Shown one piece after another: positions 45,221 to 54,165 of a stretch of DNA of 57,298 nucleotides (positions are counted from its first letter, which is position 1; each line of letters begins with the position of its first letter). The notes under the pieces were generated by a model, which was not told where the DNA came from, made no database searches, and saw only the letters and a program-made list of their open reading frames with translations. The DNA comes from Pseudomonadota bacterium (GTDB lineage: Bacteria; Pseudomonadota; Gammaproteobacteria; Burkholderiales; Casimicrobiaceae), in assembly GCA_009786025.1 (NCBI GenBank), contig WQUA01000011.1, positions 1-57,298 of the forward strand, read 5' to 3'. The position numbers and the translations under genes were made by a program.

Positions 45221-45829
45221 TCAGTGCAGCCCCTCTTCCTGCATCGCTTGTTTCACCGCCGGCCGCGCGATCACACGCTCCATCCATTTCAACACATTCG
45301 GATAATCCGTTAACGGCCTCTTGAAGAATCCCGTCCAGCGCAGGCAGGTGAACAGATAAGCATCGGCAACGCTGTAATGTCCCATCAGATATTCCGTATC
45401 ACTCAACGCCTCGTTCACATAAGCGATACGCGACGCCAGCCTCGCCCATGCAGCGTCTTTCTGTTCCGGTGTCGATGCCGGGTTCCACATCGGGCCGAAC
45501 CCCTTGTGAATTTCCGTCGAAACAAAAGCCAGCCACTCTTGCAAGCGATAACGTGCGAACTCGCCCGCCTTCGGCGCCAACGCTTTTTGCGGCGCCAGAT
45601 CGGCAACATATTGCAACAAAACCTGCCCTTCCGTCAGAATCTCGCCGTTATCCAATACCAATGCCGGCACATAACCTTTCGGGTTTACATTAATGTAAAT
45701 CGCGCCACTTGCGGTCTTGTGCGGCGTTGAGCGCAGATCGACCGCTTCCGTCTCATACCTCAATCCGGTTTCCGCCAGCGCAATATGTACCGCCAATGCA
45801 CAGGAACCGGGAGAAAAATACAGTTTCAT
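45221..45829 (-). CDS. glutathione S-transferase, beta class
   Basis: A 202-residue GST. The N-terminus MKLYFSPGSCALAVHIALAE has the beta-class active-site Cys. VNPKGYVPALVLDNGEILTE gives cis-Pro and the glutathione Glu-Ser-like contact. The helical C-terminal domain includes YLMGHYSVADAYLFTCLRW with the N-capping box Asp. The ATG at 45829 is preferred to the GTG at 45832, since AAGGAG is then 5 bases away. It is divergent from the hemolysin III gene. Confidence 0.95.
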   Translation of the reverse strand: MKLYFSPGSCALAVHIALAETGLRYETEAVDLRSTPHKTASGAIYINVNPKGYVPALVLDNGEILTEGQVLLQYVADLAPQKALAPKAGEFARYRLQEWLAFVSTEIHKGFGPMWNPASTPEQKDAAWARLASRIAYVNEALSDTEYLMGHYSVADAYLFTCLRWTGFFKRPLTDYPNVLKWMERVIARPAVKQAMQEEGLH

Positions 45830-45922
45830 CACATCTCCTTTTTACGACAGATCGCGTTAAAATGTTTTTTCAGCGCACACTTTGAGGCGCCACCGCCTCC
45901 CACTGACACTATACCACTCGAT

Positions 45923-46543
45923 ATGTACTACGGTGAACGCTTCAATGCCATCAGCCACGGCGTCGGCGCCGTACTGGCGTTCTCCGGCTCGACCGTGCTG
46001 ATCGTGCTCGCCAGCCTGTACGGCACAGTCTGGCACATCGTCGGCGCCAGCATCTACGGCGCTTCCCTCACGGCGCTCTATACGATCTCGACGTTCTACC
46101 ACTCGCTACGCGGCCGCTTCAAACAGGTGTTTCAACGCCTCGACCATTGCGCGATTTATCTTTTGATCGCCGGTTCTTATACGCCATTCACACTGGTCAC
46201 GCTACGCGGCGCCTGGGGCTGGACGCTGTTCGGCATCAACTGGGGGCTAGCTGTTTTCGGCATCACTCAAGAGTTTTGGCTTGGTCGCAAAACGCGCATT
46301 CTGTCGCTGCCGATTTACATCGTGATGGGCTGGCTCATCGTCGTTGCCGTCAAACCGTTGATGGTCGCGCTGTCTGCCGCCGGACTGGTCTGGTTGGTAA
46401 TCGGCGGACTGCTTTACACCTTCGGCACAATTTTTTACATTTTTGACGAAAGAATAAAGCACGGGCACGGCATCTGGCACCTGTTCGTCTTGGCAGGCAG
46501 TATTTGCCAGTTTATCGCTATCCTTTTTTACGTCGTTTTTTAA
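45923..46543 (+). CDS. hemolysin III family / TrhA-type membrane protein (PAQR superfamily)
   Basis: A 206-residue protein with seven predicted membrane segments. The start region MYYGERFNAISHGVGAVLAF matches the E(x)nNxxxHGxG signature. Others are YTISTFYHSLRGRFKQVFQRLDHCAIYLLIAGSYTPF (quoted here in two overlapping motifs: FYHS...RLDHCAIYLLIAGSYTPF) and the C-terminal HGIWHLFVLAGSICQF; the Asp/His residues form the metal site of the CREST/PAQR fold. In some bacteria these proteins affect membrane-lipid homeostasis. The frame is open upstream to 45785, overlapping the divergent GST gene, so the true start may be one of several sites. Confidence 0.9.
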   Translation: MYYGERFNAISHGVGAVLAFSGSTVLIVLASLYGTVWHIVGASIYGASLTALYTISTFYHSLRGRFKQVFQRLDHCAIYLLIAGSYTPFTLVTLRGAWGWTLFGINWGLAVFGITQEFWLGRKTRILSLPIYIVMGWLIVVAVKPLMVALSAAGLVWLVIGGLLYTFGTIFYIFDERIKHGHGIWHLFVLAGSICQFIAILFYVVF

Positions 46544-46627
46544 ACATCTTTTGCCCTTGCACCTTTTCTGTTAAAGAAAAACCTTTTCCTATTTTCAAAT
46601 GTTGTCCTAGAATAGGAGCATCCCTAC

Positions 46628-48097
46628 TTGCTGTCGTCCACCATGCGCGACAAACAGTTCTGCCACTACCACCATGAGTACCCGGCCACTTGGCAGTGCG
46701 AGCCGTGCAATCGCTTGTTCGGCGATTGTTGCATGCCGATCAATCTCGATAACCCCAAAGAACCGCGTTGTCCGTTGTGCCATCGCGAGTTGGCTTATCT
46801 TGGCGCCGCTAATAACGCGCAACCTTTTTGGGAGCGTATTCCCTTTTTCTTCGGCTACGCCTTGCAAAAAGGCCCGCTGCTGTTTTATCTGATTGCCACG
46901 ATTGTTGTCGTTGCGCTTACTGCTACCATTGTTTCACCGTTCTTCCTCGCAAAGCTGCTTTTGCTGTTGCTCGGCGTCTGCGCCATCACCAAATACCTGT
47001 GCACGGTACTGATTGCGGTCAGCGAAGGCGAAACAGAAGCGCCTCCCGTCAGCCAGATGTTTCGGGGCGAAGGTTTTTGGGTTTACATCAAAATTCTTAT
47101 TCTGTTTATTGTCCTCTCTATCGTTTTATGGCTTTCTTCCACCTTGGGGCCGCTCGTCGTATTCCTGGTCGGGCTGCTTCTGACCCTCGCCTTCCCGGCG
47201 ATGATTATCGTACTGACCCTTGAAGACAGCCTGATCGCTGCGCTCAACCCCCGCAATATCATCACGATGATCGGCGCGATGGGCTGGCACTACCTGATCT
47301 TGTGGGCATTTCTGTTCATCATCATGCAGTCGCCGGGGTTGCTTGTTTACCTGCTCGCGTCGGCGCATATCCCGGTTTACGTTTTGATCGTTGCTTTCTG
47401 TCTCGTGTTCTTGTATTTCTACGTCGTGATGTTCTCGATGATGGGTTACGCCGTCTATCAGCACCAGGGCGCACTTGGCCACGTCGCCGGCGACTGGACG
47501 GAAGCAGGCTTGGAAGAAAACGAATACATCCCGAACAAAGCGCGAGCACTGTCCGAAATCTACGCTCGTGAAGGACGCCACGAAGATGCCCTTGACGCGC
47601 TGAAAGAAGCCATCAAGGCACAACCCAAAAACATGGCCCTGCACGAGCGCTATCATCGTTTACTGCTGGCGCATGGTACGCTCGAACAAAGCCAAGCGCA
47701 TCTGATGCGCGCCTATCTACCGTTGCTGTTGTCCAAAGCGCCGGCTCGCGCAGTCGAAGTGTACCTTGCCGCAAAAAAGAAAATGGGGGATATTCCTGCG
47801 CCGCCGCACCCGATGATCTGCGAAACGTTGGCGCTGGAGCTGATTCAAAAAGGCCATCCTGCCGAGGGCTTACAGTTAACCCAAAATTTTCATCAGCGCT
47901 TCCCGGATTATCCGCATACGCCGCGCGTTTACCTGATGGCCGCAAAAACGCTCGCTTATCTCCAACGCGACACCGATACCGCCTATCAGTTGATGACCTA
48001 CATTCGCCAGCATTACCCGAAATCCCCGCAAATCGTTGAAGTCAACGCGCTCGAAGTAGCCCTGGGCCGACACGCTTTGAAAACCGTCAATCCATAA
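46628..48097 (+). CDS. membrane protein with zinc-binding N-terminus and TPR-like C-terminus
   Basis: I do not recognise a named family. The 489-residue product has a B-box-like Cys/His cluster at residues 12-52 (FCHYHHEYPATWQCEPCNR, FGDCC, then RCPLCHRE). About six membrane segments follow (about 80-290). The cytosolic C-terminal region (about 300-489) is made of TPR-like helical repeats (ALSEIYAREGRHEDALDALK, KAQPKNMALHERYHRLLLAH, QLMTYIRQHYPKSPQIVEVN). A TTG start at 46628 is suggested by TAGGAG 9 bases upstream; the ATG at 46643 is the alternative. It is convergent with a rhomboid-TPR gene; both end within 175 bases of each other. Confidence 0.75.
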   Translation: MLSSTMRDKQFCHYHHEYPATWQCEPCNRLFGDCCMPINLDNPKEPRCPLCHRELAYLGAANNAQPFWERIPFFFGYALQKGPLLFYLIATIVVVALTATIVSPFFLAKLLLLLLGVCAITKYLCTVLIAVSEGETEAPPVSQMFRGEGFWVYIKILILFIVLSIVLWLSSTLGPLVVFLVGLLLTLAFPAMIIVLTLEDSLIAALNPRNIITMIGAMGWHYLILWAFLFIIMQSPGLLVYLLASAHIPVYVLIVAFCLVFLYFYVVMFSMMGYAVYQHQGALGHVAGDWTEAGLEENEYIPNKARALSEIYAREGRHEDALDALKEAIKAQPKNMALHERYHRLLLAHGTLEQSQAHLMRAYLPLLLSKAPARAVEVYLAAKKKMGDIPAPPHPMICETLALELIQKGHPAEGLQLTQNFHQRFPDYPHTPRVYLMAAKTLAYLQRDTDTAYQLMTYIRQHYPKSPQIVEVNALEVALGRHALKTVNP

Positions 48098-48270
48098 CGG
48101 TAAGCCAAAACAAAGCCATTCCGCTTTCGTAAAGAGGATGAAGAAAAATCAAGCGAAAATAACCCCCCTTCGCAAAAGATATTCTTTGCACACTATGTAT
48201 GCGCCCTTTGCGGCTTATTTGTTTTCCCTGGCTTCGCTTCGTTCGCGTTGATGATCGTTCTGATCGCTGA

Positions 48271-49836
48271 CTACTTGAGATGCTGCCGATACGCGTAGAG
48301 CAGCTTCGCCTCTTCACTGCGCGGATAAATTCGCACCAACGCTTCGGTCAGCTCATTGAGTGCTGTCATTTCTTTTTTCTGTCCCGCCAGCTTGCCGAGC
48401 ATCAACGTCAGCTTCGGCCAGTTCGGAAACGGTTGGCGTTTTGCGTACAGTTCGCGCCACAACGAAAACGCCATGTCAAAATGACGTAACGACAACATCC
48501 GCTCAAGCAGTGCCAACAGCACCCGTGGCTCCTGCAACAGCGCTTTGTTAGCGTGATTGCTCCGCTCTTCCACCAGCTTCAATAACAATTCTTCCGGCGC
48601 TCTCGCCGCCGACGCCTGCAATAGAATTTTAACGAACTGCGCCATTAGCGCGCGATCAGCATGCGAGCGTAACAACGCATGGCAAAGCCGCAACACGGTT
48701 TCGTCTTGCGGATGCGATTTCAACAACGCCGTCGCCTGTACGGTCGCTTTTTCAGCGTCGAGATCGCCTACTGCTTTTTCCAGCGCAGCCAGTGCTTTTT
48801 TGAACGGCGCCGCCCGTTCTTTTTCGTAAAGATAATCTTCATCAAGCGGTAAAAGTCGCAACGCTCTTCCTGCCATCACCAGCACGAAACCGCCGATCAG
48901 TCCGCCGATGTGCGCATGATAGTTAATGTTGGTTTCGGTAAATAACAACCCCCACAGTTCCTTACCGATCCAAACCGGAAGCATCAGCAATGCAGGCGCA
49001 GTGAAGAAACCGAAAAAAATCAGAAACCAGTAGAAGAAACGGATTCGCTTCATCCCGTAAACAGCCAGATACATTCCCATCAAACCCGCGATAGCGCCGG
49101 ATGCGCCTACCCCCGGCATCAACGATGATGAGAAAATCCACCAGAACGCATGCGACAAAACGCCTGATACCAGATAAAGCAACAAATAACGACTGCGTCC
49201 CAGCGCCGCTTCCAACGCAAAACCGAAAATGAAAAGAAACACCATGTTGCCCAGCAAATGCATCGGACTGCCATGCAAAAACATGGCCGCGAACAACCCC
49301 GTTAAAGTCGGCTTTCCCGGGATGAAGCCGAACCGGAAAAAACTGATTTTGTCGCGACTGTTCTCAAACGTCCGGCGCGCTTCCTGCCATGTTTCGTCTT
49401 TCTGAAAGCCAGCGTTTCCGCGCACTGCCTGATCAAACGCCGGCTCCATCAATACATTCCGCGCCAGAACGAAATCCGGCTTCTGTTGAAAGAGCGCCGT
49501 CCAGTCGTGTTTTTTCAGCGATTGCGGTACTTCTTTGTCGTCGTTATCGTCATCGCTTTTGTTGTCACCATCGTTGTCATCGGTGGCAGCGTCAGCATCA
49601 TCGTCGCTGCTTCGCTTTTTATGTTTGGCGTTATTTTCTTCCCAGCGTTTGAACAGCGCCCGCTCTTTTGTCGGCAAGCCGCTATCGACATACAGTGTGA
49701 CCGCCGTCTCGATACGCTTCCCGTCGTAAAACTGGTACATGAAGTAAACCAGCACATTGACGACGATCAGCAGAAACGTGACATAAGGCAGCGTTTTCCG
49801 GCTCGGCGCAGTCTGGGCGGGAATAATGAGCAACAT
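48271..49836 (-). CDS. rhomboid-family intramembrane serine protease with TPR-like tail
   Basis: A membrane protease of 521 residues. After a first membrane helix (about 17-35) comes a hydrophilic insertion containing an Asp-rich tract (residues about 77-101). The rhomboid core has FLHGSPMHLLGNMVFLFIFG (with His and Asn of helix 2), the nucleophile in PGVGASGAIAGLMG (Ser246) and the catalytic His in NYHAHIGGLIGG (His309). The last 170 residues form helical repeats (KATVQATALLKSHPQDETVL, YAKRQPFPNWPKLTLMLGKL) like TPRs. Catalytic residues look complete. Substrates are unknown; the convergent Zn-TPR membrane protein is an obvious candidate partner only by position. Confidence 0.88.
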   Translation of the reverse strand: MLLIIPAQTAPSRKTLPYVTFLLIVVNVLVYFMYQFYDGKRIETAVTLYVDSGLPTKERALFKRWEENNAKHKKRSSDDDADAATDDNDGDNKSDDDNDDKEVPQSLKKHDWTALFQQKPDFVLARNVLMEPAFDQAVRGNAGFQKDETWQEARRTFENSRDKISFFRFGFIPGKPTLTGLFAAMFLHGSPMHLLGNMVFLFIFGFALEAALGRSRYLLLYLVSGVLSHAFWWIFSSSLMPGVGASGAIAGLMGMYLAVYGMKRIRFFYWFLIFFGFFTAPALLMLPVWIGKELWGLLFTETNINYHAHIGGLIGGFVLVMAGRALRLLPLDEDYLYEKERAAPFKKALAALEKAVGDLDAEKATVQATALLKSHPQDETVLRLCHALLRSHADRALMAQFVKILLQASAARAPEELLLKLVEERSNHANKALLQEPRVLLALLERMLSLRHFDMAFSLWRELYAKRQPFPNWPKLTLMLGKLAGQKKEMTALNELTEALVRIYPRSEEAKLLYAYRQHLK

Positions 49837-49936
49837 GCGGCGTTATCGACAGAAAGCAGGAAGCATTGGCTACAAAATTGAATCGTAAAGAGCGTACAGA
49901 ACACAAGAGGCTTGATGTCTCATGGCTGTTCCTTTC
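49837..49936. other. short spacer between the rhomboid and anmK genes
   Basis: Contains ATCGTAAAGAGCGTACAGAA (49882-49901), a degenerate copy of the AAAGAACGC-type repeat. No gene is seen. Confidence 0.4.
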
Positions 49937-51127
49937 CTAAACAAACCCTCTGCCCCCTGATTCCTGGTCTCTGATACCCGGTTCCGCACATCCCGGATAA
50001 ACCGCTCCAAGAACTCTCAACCCTTTGGCTCCTGTCGCTGCCGGCAGATTGCCGGGGCGGCGCGCCAATGTTTCACACGCCAGCCAGGCGAACGCCAGCG
50101 CTTCGACGTGCTGCGCCGAAACGCCCAGAGCATCGGTTGCCTGCACCGTTCGCGGCGCCAGTAAGGCGCGTAACGCACTTATCAATGCCGTATTGTAAGC
50201 GCCACCACCACACACAAAAATTTCTTCAGACCCTGCCGCTTCTTTTGAAACGGCGACAGCAATGCTCGTTGCGGTCAATTGCAATAACGTCGCCTGAACA
50301 TCGGCAGGCGACAACGAAGAAAACGACGCCAGATGCGCAGCAAGCCAAGCCGGATGAAACAAATCGCGGCCGGTGCTTTTCGGCGGCGCCTTGCTGAAAA
50401 ACGGCTCGTTCAATAACGCCGCAAGCAGCGCCGGAGAGGATTGTCCCGAAGCTGCCCAAGCGCCATCATGGTCGAACGCCCCCTTCTGATGCCGCGCATA
50501 CCAGGTGTCGAGCAATACATTCCCGGGGCCGGAGTCAAAGCCTCTCACCACACCTTGTGGCGGCAAATCGGTCAGATTGGCGATACCGCCGATATTGATG
50601 ATCACCCGATGTTTCGCCGCGCTACCGAACATCGCCGCATGAAACGCCGGCACCAGCGGCGCACCCTGTCCGCCCGCCGCCAGATCACGGCTGCGAAAAT
50701 CTGCGACAACATCAATCCCCAAATGCTCCGCCACGCGCGCCGGGTTGTTGAGCTGGCATGACCACGCCTCCGTCGGGCAGTGTCGCACCGTCTGACCGTG
50801 CACACCGACTGCCCGCAACTGCGCCGCCTCGACGCCCGCTTGCCGGGCGGCTTCTTGCGTCGCCTGCGCATAAAGATCGGCCAATGCATTGGCGACGCGA
50901 GCACTGCGCGCCAGTTCATCAGCACCCGCTTCCTGTAGGGCGAACAGTTCCTCGCGCAATGCTGCCGGAAACGGCACGAAAGCGCTGCCGCGAAGCTCGC
51001 AAAAGGGTTCGCGAAAATCTTTTCCGGAAAAAGATAAGGCTGTTTCTTTGGGGAAAGCAGCAACCACCGCATCGACGCCGTCCAGACTGGTGCCGGACAT
51101 AATTCCGGCGTAGAGCGCGTCGGTCAT
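49937..51127 (-). CDS. anmK: anhydro-N-acetylmuramic acid kinase
   Basis: It phosphorylates and opens 1,6-anhydro-MurNAc during cell-wall recycling. The 396-residue protein starts MTDALYAGIMSGTSLDGVDA, the phosphate-binding N-terminal motif. Others are VGVHGQTVRHCP, NPARVAEHLGIDVVADFRSR, INIGGIANLTDLP, GFDSGPGNVLLD and EIFVCGGGAYN. The expected end is at LRVLGAVYPG; the following tail (CAEPGIRDQESGGRGFV) reads from repeat-like DNA. It begins 13 bases after the M23 peptidase stop and is probably co-transcribed with it, the conserved betaproteobacterial pairing. Confidence 0.97.
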   Translation of the reverse strand: MTDALYAGIMSGTSLDGVDAVVAAFPKETALSFSGKDFREPFCELRGSAFVPFPAALREELFALQEAGADELARSARVANALADLYAQATQEAARQAGVEAAQLRAVGVHGQTVRHCPTEAWSCQLNNPARVAEHLGIDVVADFRSRDLAAGGQGAPLVPAFHAAMFGSAAKHRVIINIGGIANLTDLPPQGVVRGFDSGPGNVLLDTWYARHQKGAFDHDGAWAASGQSSPALLAALLNEPFFSKAPPKSTGRDLFHPAWLAAHLASFSSLSPADVQATLLQLTATSIAVAVSKEAAGSEEIFVCGGGAYNTALISALRALLAPRTVQATDALGVSAQHVEALAFAWLACETLARRPGNLPAATGAKGLRVLGAVYPGCAEPGIRDQESGGRGFV

Positions 51128-51140
51128 CGTAAAGATAACG

Positions 51141-52499
51141 TCAGTTGAAGGTTGCGACTTTTTGTACCGGGGTTTCGCGCGCCGCCTGCAGAAGCGGCTT
51201 GATTAAAGCGACGCTGTCTTCAAATGCTTTTTTGTCTTTCGCGGTAATCGGATCAGCCGGCGGCATGACCATTTTCAGCGGGTTATACGGAATATTCGCA
51301 ACACGGAATTCGTAATGCAAATGTGGGCCAGTCGCCCAGCCGGTTTGCCCCACATAGCCGATCACGGTTCCTTGCGTGACGTGGTTGCCCCTCTTCAGAC
51401 CGGCGGTGAAGCGTGACAAATGCCCGTAATAAGTAGTGACCTTCCCAGCGTGATGCAGAATGATCAAATTGCCGTAACCGCCTTGATTGCCAACAAAATC
51501 GACCGTGCCGTCGCTCGCTGCATGTACCGGTGTTCCGACCGGCGCCGCGAAGTCGGTGCCGGTGTGCGCTCGCTTGACATTGAACAGCGGATGTAATCGC
51601 GCCGATGAAAAATTCGATGAAATCCGTGAAAACGCCAGCGGCGTCCGCAAAAATGCTTTCCTGCTGCTCTCGCCTTTGGCGTTGTAATAGCCGCTGCTCT
51701 TGCCGTCCGGGCTTTGCCACCAATAAGCGCTGTGTTCGACACCGCCGTTAACAAATTCGACGGCAAGAATACGGCCGCTGTTGATCAACTCGCCCTCAAC
51801 ATACACACGCTCATAAAGCGCCGCAAAACGATCTCCCTTGCGCAAATCGTGATAGAAATCAATTTCACCGCCGAGTACATTCGCCATATCGACCGTCACC
51901 GCCTCGGGGATTCCCGCCGCATCGGCAGCGCCGAACAACGACGACTGAATCTCGCCAGCGCCCTGTTCGCGCCGCACTTCGCGTTCCGGCATTGACGTTA
52001 TGGCTCGAAACGCTTCGCCCTCACGAACAATCGTGAAAAGCTCGGTCTCGGAAACAAGAAAACGCAACTCCTGCAACCGCCCTTCGCTGTTCAGCGCGAT
52101 GCGCAGCGCCCGTCCCGGCCGCAGCCTGTACAAAGGGCGTGCCTGCGCGTCGGACAGCAGGAACGTCATCGCCAGCGAGTCATGCATCCCGGCGCGGGAA
52201 AGCACATTGCCGATCGTATCGCCGCTCCGGACGCGCTCCTCATGCCAGTACGGCTGATCGCTCAAATCGTTGAGTTGCGGCAATGCAGAAGGTAGCGGCA
52301 GCGCTCGCTCCAGCGTTATCGCCGGATACGGGGGCGGCGCAGAATCGGGCACAAAGCCGAATGCCGCCATGCCGGAAAACCCCAAGGCAAGCACAACAAC
52401 AAGAGCGCCGGGATTGAGCCGATGGTGCCGCCATTGCCACGGCAAAACAGCCCCAAAGGGCTTACGTTCGGCTAGAATGTCGTCGGTGATTTTTTGCAC
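51141..52499 (-). CDS. M23 family murein endopeptidase (MepM-like)
   Basis: A periplasmic, membrane-anchored peptidoglycan hydrolase. The 452 residues include an N-terminal basic region and membrane anchor ([20 protein letters not shown]), a LysM-like/OapA region ([17 protein letters not shown]), and a C-terminal peptidase domain. The metal site is complete: [17 protein letters not shown] (HxxxD) and [17 protein letters not shown] (HxH), unlike NlpD in this window. GTG at 52499 is chosen because AGGAAAG then lies 7 bases upstream; GTG at 52505 would be too close. Divergent from tyrS with an about 145-base shared promoter region. Confidence 0.95.
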   Translation of the reverse strand: MQKITDDILAERKPFGAVLPWQWRHHRLNPGALVVVLALGFSGMAAFGFVPDSAPPPYPAITLERALPLPSALPQLNDLSDQPYWHEERVRSGDTIGNVLSRAGMHDSLAMTFLLSDAQARPLYRLRPGRALRIALNSEGRLQELRFLVSETELFTIVREGEAFRAITSMPEREVRREQGAGEIQSSLFGAADAAGIPEAVTVDMANVLGGEIDFYHDLRKGDRFAALYERVYVEGELINSGRILAVEFVNGGVEHSAYWWQSPDGKSSGYYNAKGESSRKAFLRTPLAFSRISSNFSSARLHPLFNVKRAHTGTDFAAPVGTPVHAASDGTVDFVGNQGGYGNLIILHHAGKVTTYYGHLSRFTAGLKRGNHVTQGTVIGYVGQTGWATGPHLHYEFRVANIPYNPLKMVMPPADPITAKDKKAFEDSVALIKPLLQAARETPVQKVATFN

Positions 52500-52645
52500 G
52501 GGCACCTTTCCTGAATCTGCGGCATTTTAGCAAGAAAGAGCGAAAATCAAAGCCCTGCCGGTGCTTTCGCCGCATTTTTTTGACAGCACGGCACTGCATC
52601 CAACAGTTTTTTTACTTTTTCGAATGTTTTTCTGCCTTCCTGACC

Positions 52646-53863
52646 ATGACAGCTCCCTTAATCTCCGCTGATATTGAACATCAGCTTGCCGTCTTTAAAC
52701 GCGGCGCCGACGAACTCCTGATCGAAAAAGAGCTGGCCGCCAAACTCGCCCGCGGCAAGCCGTTGCGGATCAAAGAGGGCTTCGACCCTACCCGCCCCGA
52801 CCTGCATCTGGGGCACACCGTCCAGTTCAATAAACTGCGCCAACTGCAAGACCTGGGACACCACATCATCTTTCTGATCGGCGACTTCACCGGCATGATC
52901 GGCGATCCTTCCGGACGCAATGTCACCCGTCCACCGCTGACACCGGAAGAAATCGCCGCCAACGCCAAGACTTACACCGATCAGGTCTTCCTGATCCTCG
53001 ACCGCGAAAAAACTGAAGTCGCCTTCAACTCCAAATGGCTTTCCGCGCTGGGCGCTGAAGGAATGATCCGGCTGGCCTCGCATTACACCGTCGCGCGGAT
53101 GCTGGAACGCGATGATTTTTCCAAGCGTTTCCGTGACAACCAGCCGATTGCCGTCCACGAATTTCTCTACCCGCTGGCGCAGGGCTACGACTCCGTCGCG
53201 CTGAAAGCTGATGTCGAACTGGGTGGCACCGATCAGAAATTCAACCTGCTGGTCGGTCGAGAAATTCAAAAAGCGCATGGACTTGAGCCGCAATGCATCC
53301 TGACCCTGCCGCTGCTTGAAGGGCTAGACGGTGTACAAAAAATGTCCAAGTCGTACGATAACTATATCGGCATCACCGAAGCGCCGCGTGAAATGTTCGG
53401 CAAACTCATGTCGATTTCCGACGAGCTGATGTGGCGTTACTACGACCTCATTTCGCTGAAAGAAATCGAGCACATCGCCGCGCTGAAAAAAGAAGTCCGG
53501 GACGGACGTAACCCGCGCGACATCAAAGTGCTGCTGGCGAAAGAAATCGTCGAGCGCTTCCATACAAAAGCCGCTGCTGAAGACGCCGAAGCCGAGTTCA
53601 ACGCCCGCTTTCGTCAAGGCGTTCTGCCCGACGACATGCCAGAAGTCACCCTGCACACCAACGGTGCTGGGCTGTCGATCGCCCAACTGGCAAAACAGGC
53701 CCATCTGACCCCGTCAACCTCGGAAGCGCTGCGCCTGATCGAGCAACATGGGTTGAAAGTCGATGGCGACACCATCAGTGATAAAAAGCTGCTGATCGCA
53801 GCGGGCAGCACCGTCATCGTCCAAGCCGGCAAGCGGCGGTTTGCGCGGGTAAAAGTGCTGTAA
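52646..53863 (+). CDS. tyrS: tyrosyl-tRNA synthetase
   Basis: A class I aminoacyl-tRNA synthetase that charges tRNA-Tyr. The 405-residue protein from ATG 52646 has the HIGH-like motif as [10 protein letters not shown] (His54, His57), [16 protein letters not shown]-type [17 protein letters not shown], the KMSKS loop intact at 232-236 ([12 protein letters not shown]), and a C-terminal S4 RNA-binding domain ([20 protein letters not shown]). The upstream frame to 52580 is not conserved. It is followed 17 bases later by a strong palindrome. Confidence 0.97.
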   Translation: MTAPLISADIEHQLAVFKRGADELLIEKELAAKLARGKPLRIKEGFDPTRPDLHLGHTVQFNKLRQLQDLGHHIIFLIGDFTGMIGDPSGRNVTRPPLTPEEIAANAKTYTDQVFLILDREKTEVAFNSKWLSALGAEGMIRLASHYTVARMLERDDFSKRFRDNQPIAVHEFLYPLAQGYDSVALKADVELGGTDQKFNLLVGREIQKAHGLEPQCILTLPLLEGLDGVQKMSKSYDNYIGITEAPREMFGKLMSISDELMWRYYDLISLKEIEHIAALKKEVRDGRNPRDIKVLLAKEIVERFHTKAAAEDAEAEFNARFRQGVLPDDMPEVTLHTNGAGLSIAQLAKQAHLTPSTSEALRLIEQHGLKVDGDTISDKKLLIAAGSTVIVQAGKRRFARVKVL

Positions 53864-53880
53864 TCAGCAGTCAGTCCTCA

Positions 53881-53909
53881 TGAGGGGCGGGTCTAAAACC
53901 CGCCCCTCA
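53881..53909 (+). terminator. palindromic repeat acting as probable tyrS terminator
   Basis: Perfect 12-base arms TGAGGGGCGGGT / ACCCGCCCCTCA with a 5-base loop. Member of the GGGCGGGTTT...AAACCCGCCC repeat family (10284, 13040). The run after it is TCTTCGTG, not a full T tract. Confidence 0.7.
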
Positions 53910-54165
53910 TCTTCGTGAATTGTTTTTCCTGAATTTCCGCCTCCGTCAGGATGACAAAGCTCTTATTGCTAATTTTTTATACACTCATACCAGAAAAACA
54001 ACACCATCGTCCCAAATCTTGCTCTTTTTGTGATCTGCCATGCTCAAATGGGCGAATTCCATGCAGAATGTCAAAAGGTTGCATGCTGCGCGAACGCATC
54101 GAAACGCAACCAAGATGTCCATCAAGTTACGGTTTACCACTACCTCTCATTGGAAAGGAAATATC
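53910..54165. other. leader region of the secreted repeat protein
   Basis: AT-rich around 53965-54000 (TTTTTTATACACTCAT, a possible -10 TATACA at 53978), so the promoter is likely here. The frame is open from about 54040 onward but the predicted residues look non-coding. AAAGGAAA (54154-54161) is the ribosome-binding site for the ATG at 54166. Confidence 0.45.

Noticed and set aside
54040-54165. Upstream extension of the secreted repeat protein to an ATG at 54040
   Set aside because: The added 42 residues look non-coding, and the ATG at 54166 has a good Shine-Dalgarno.
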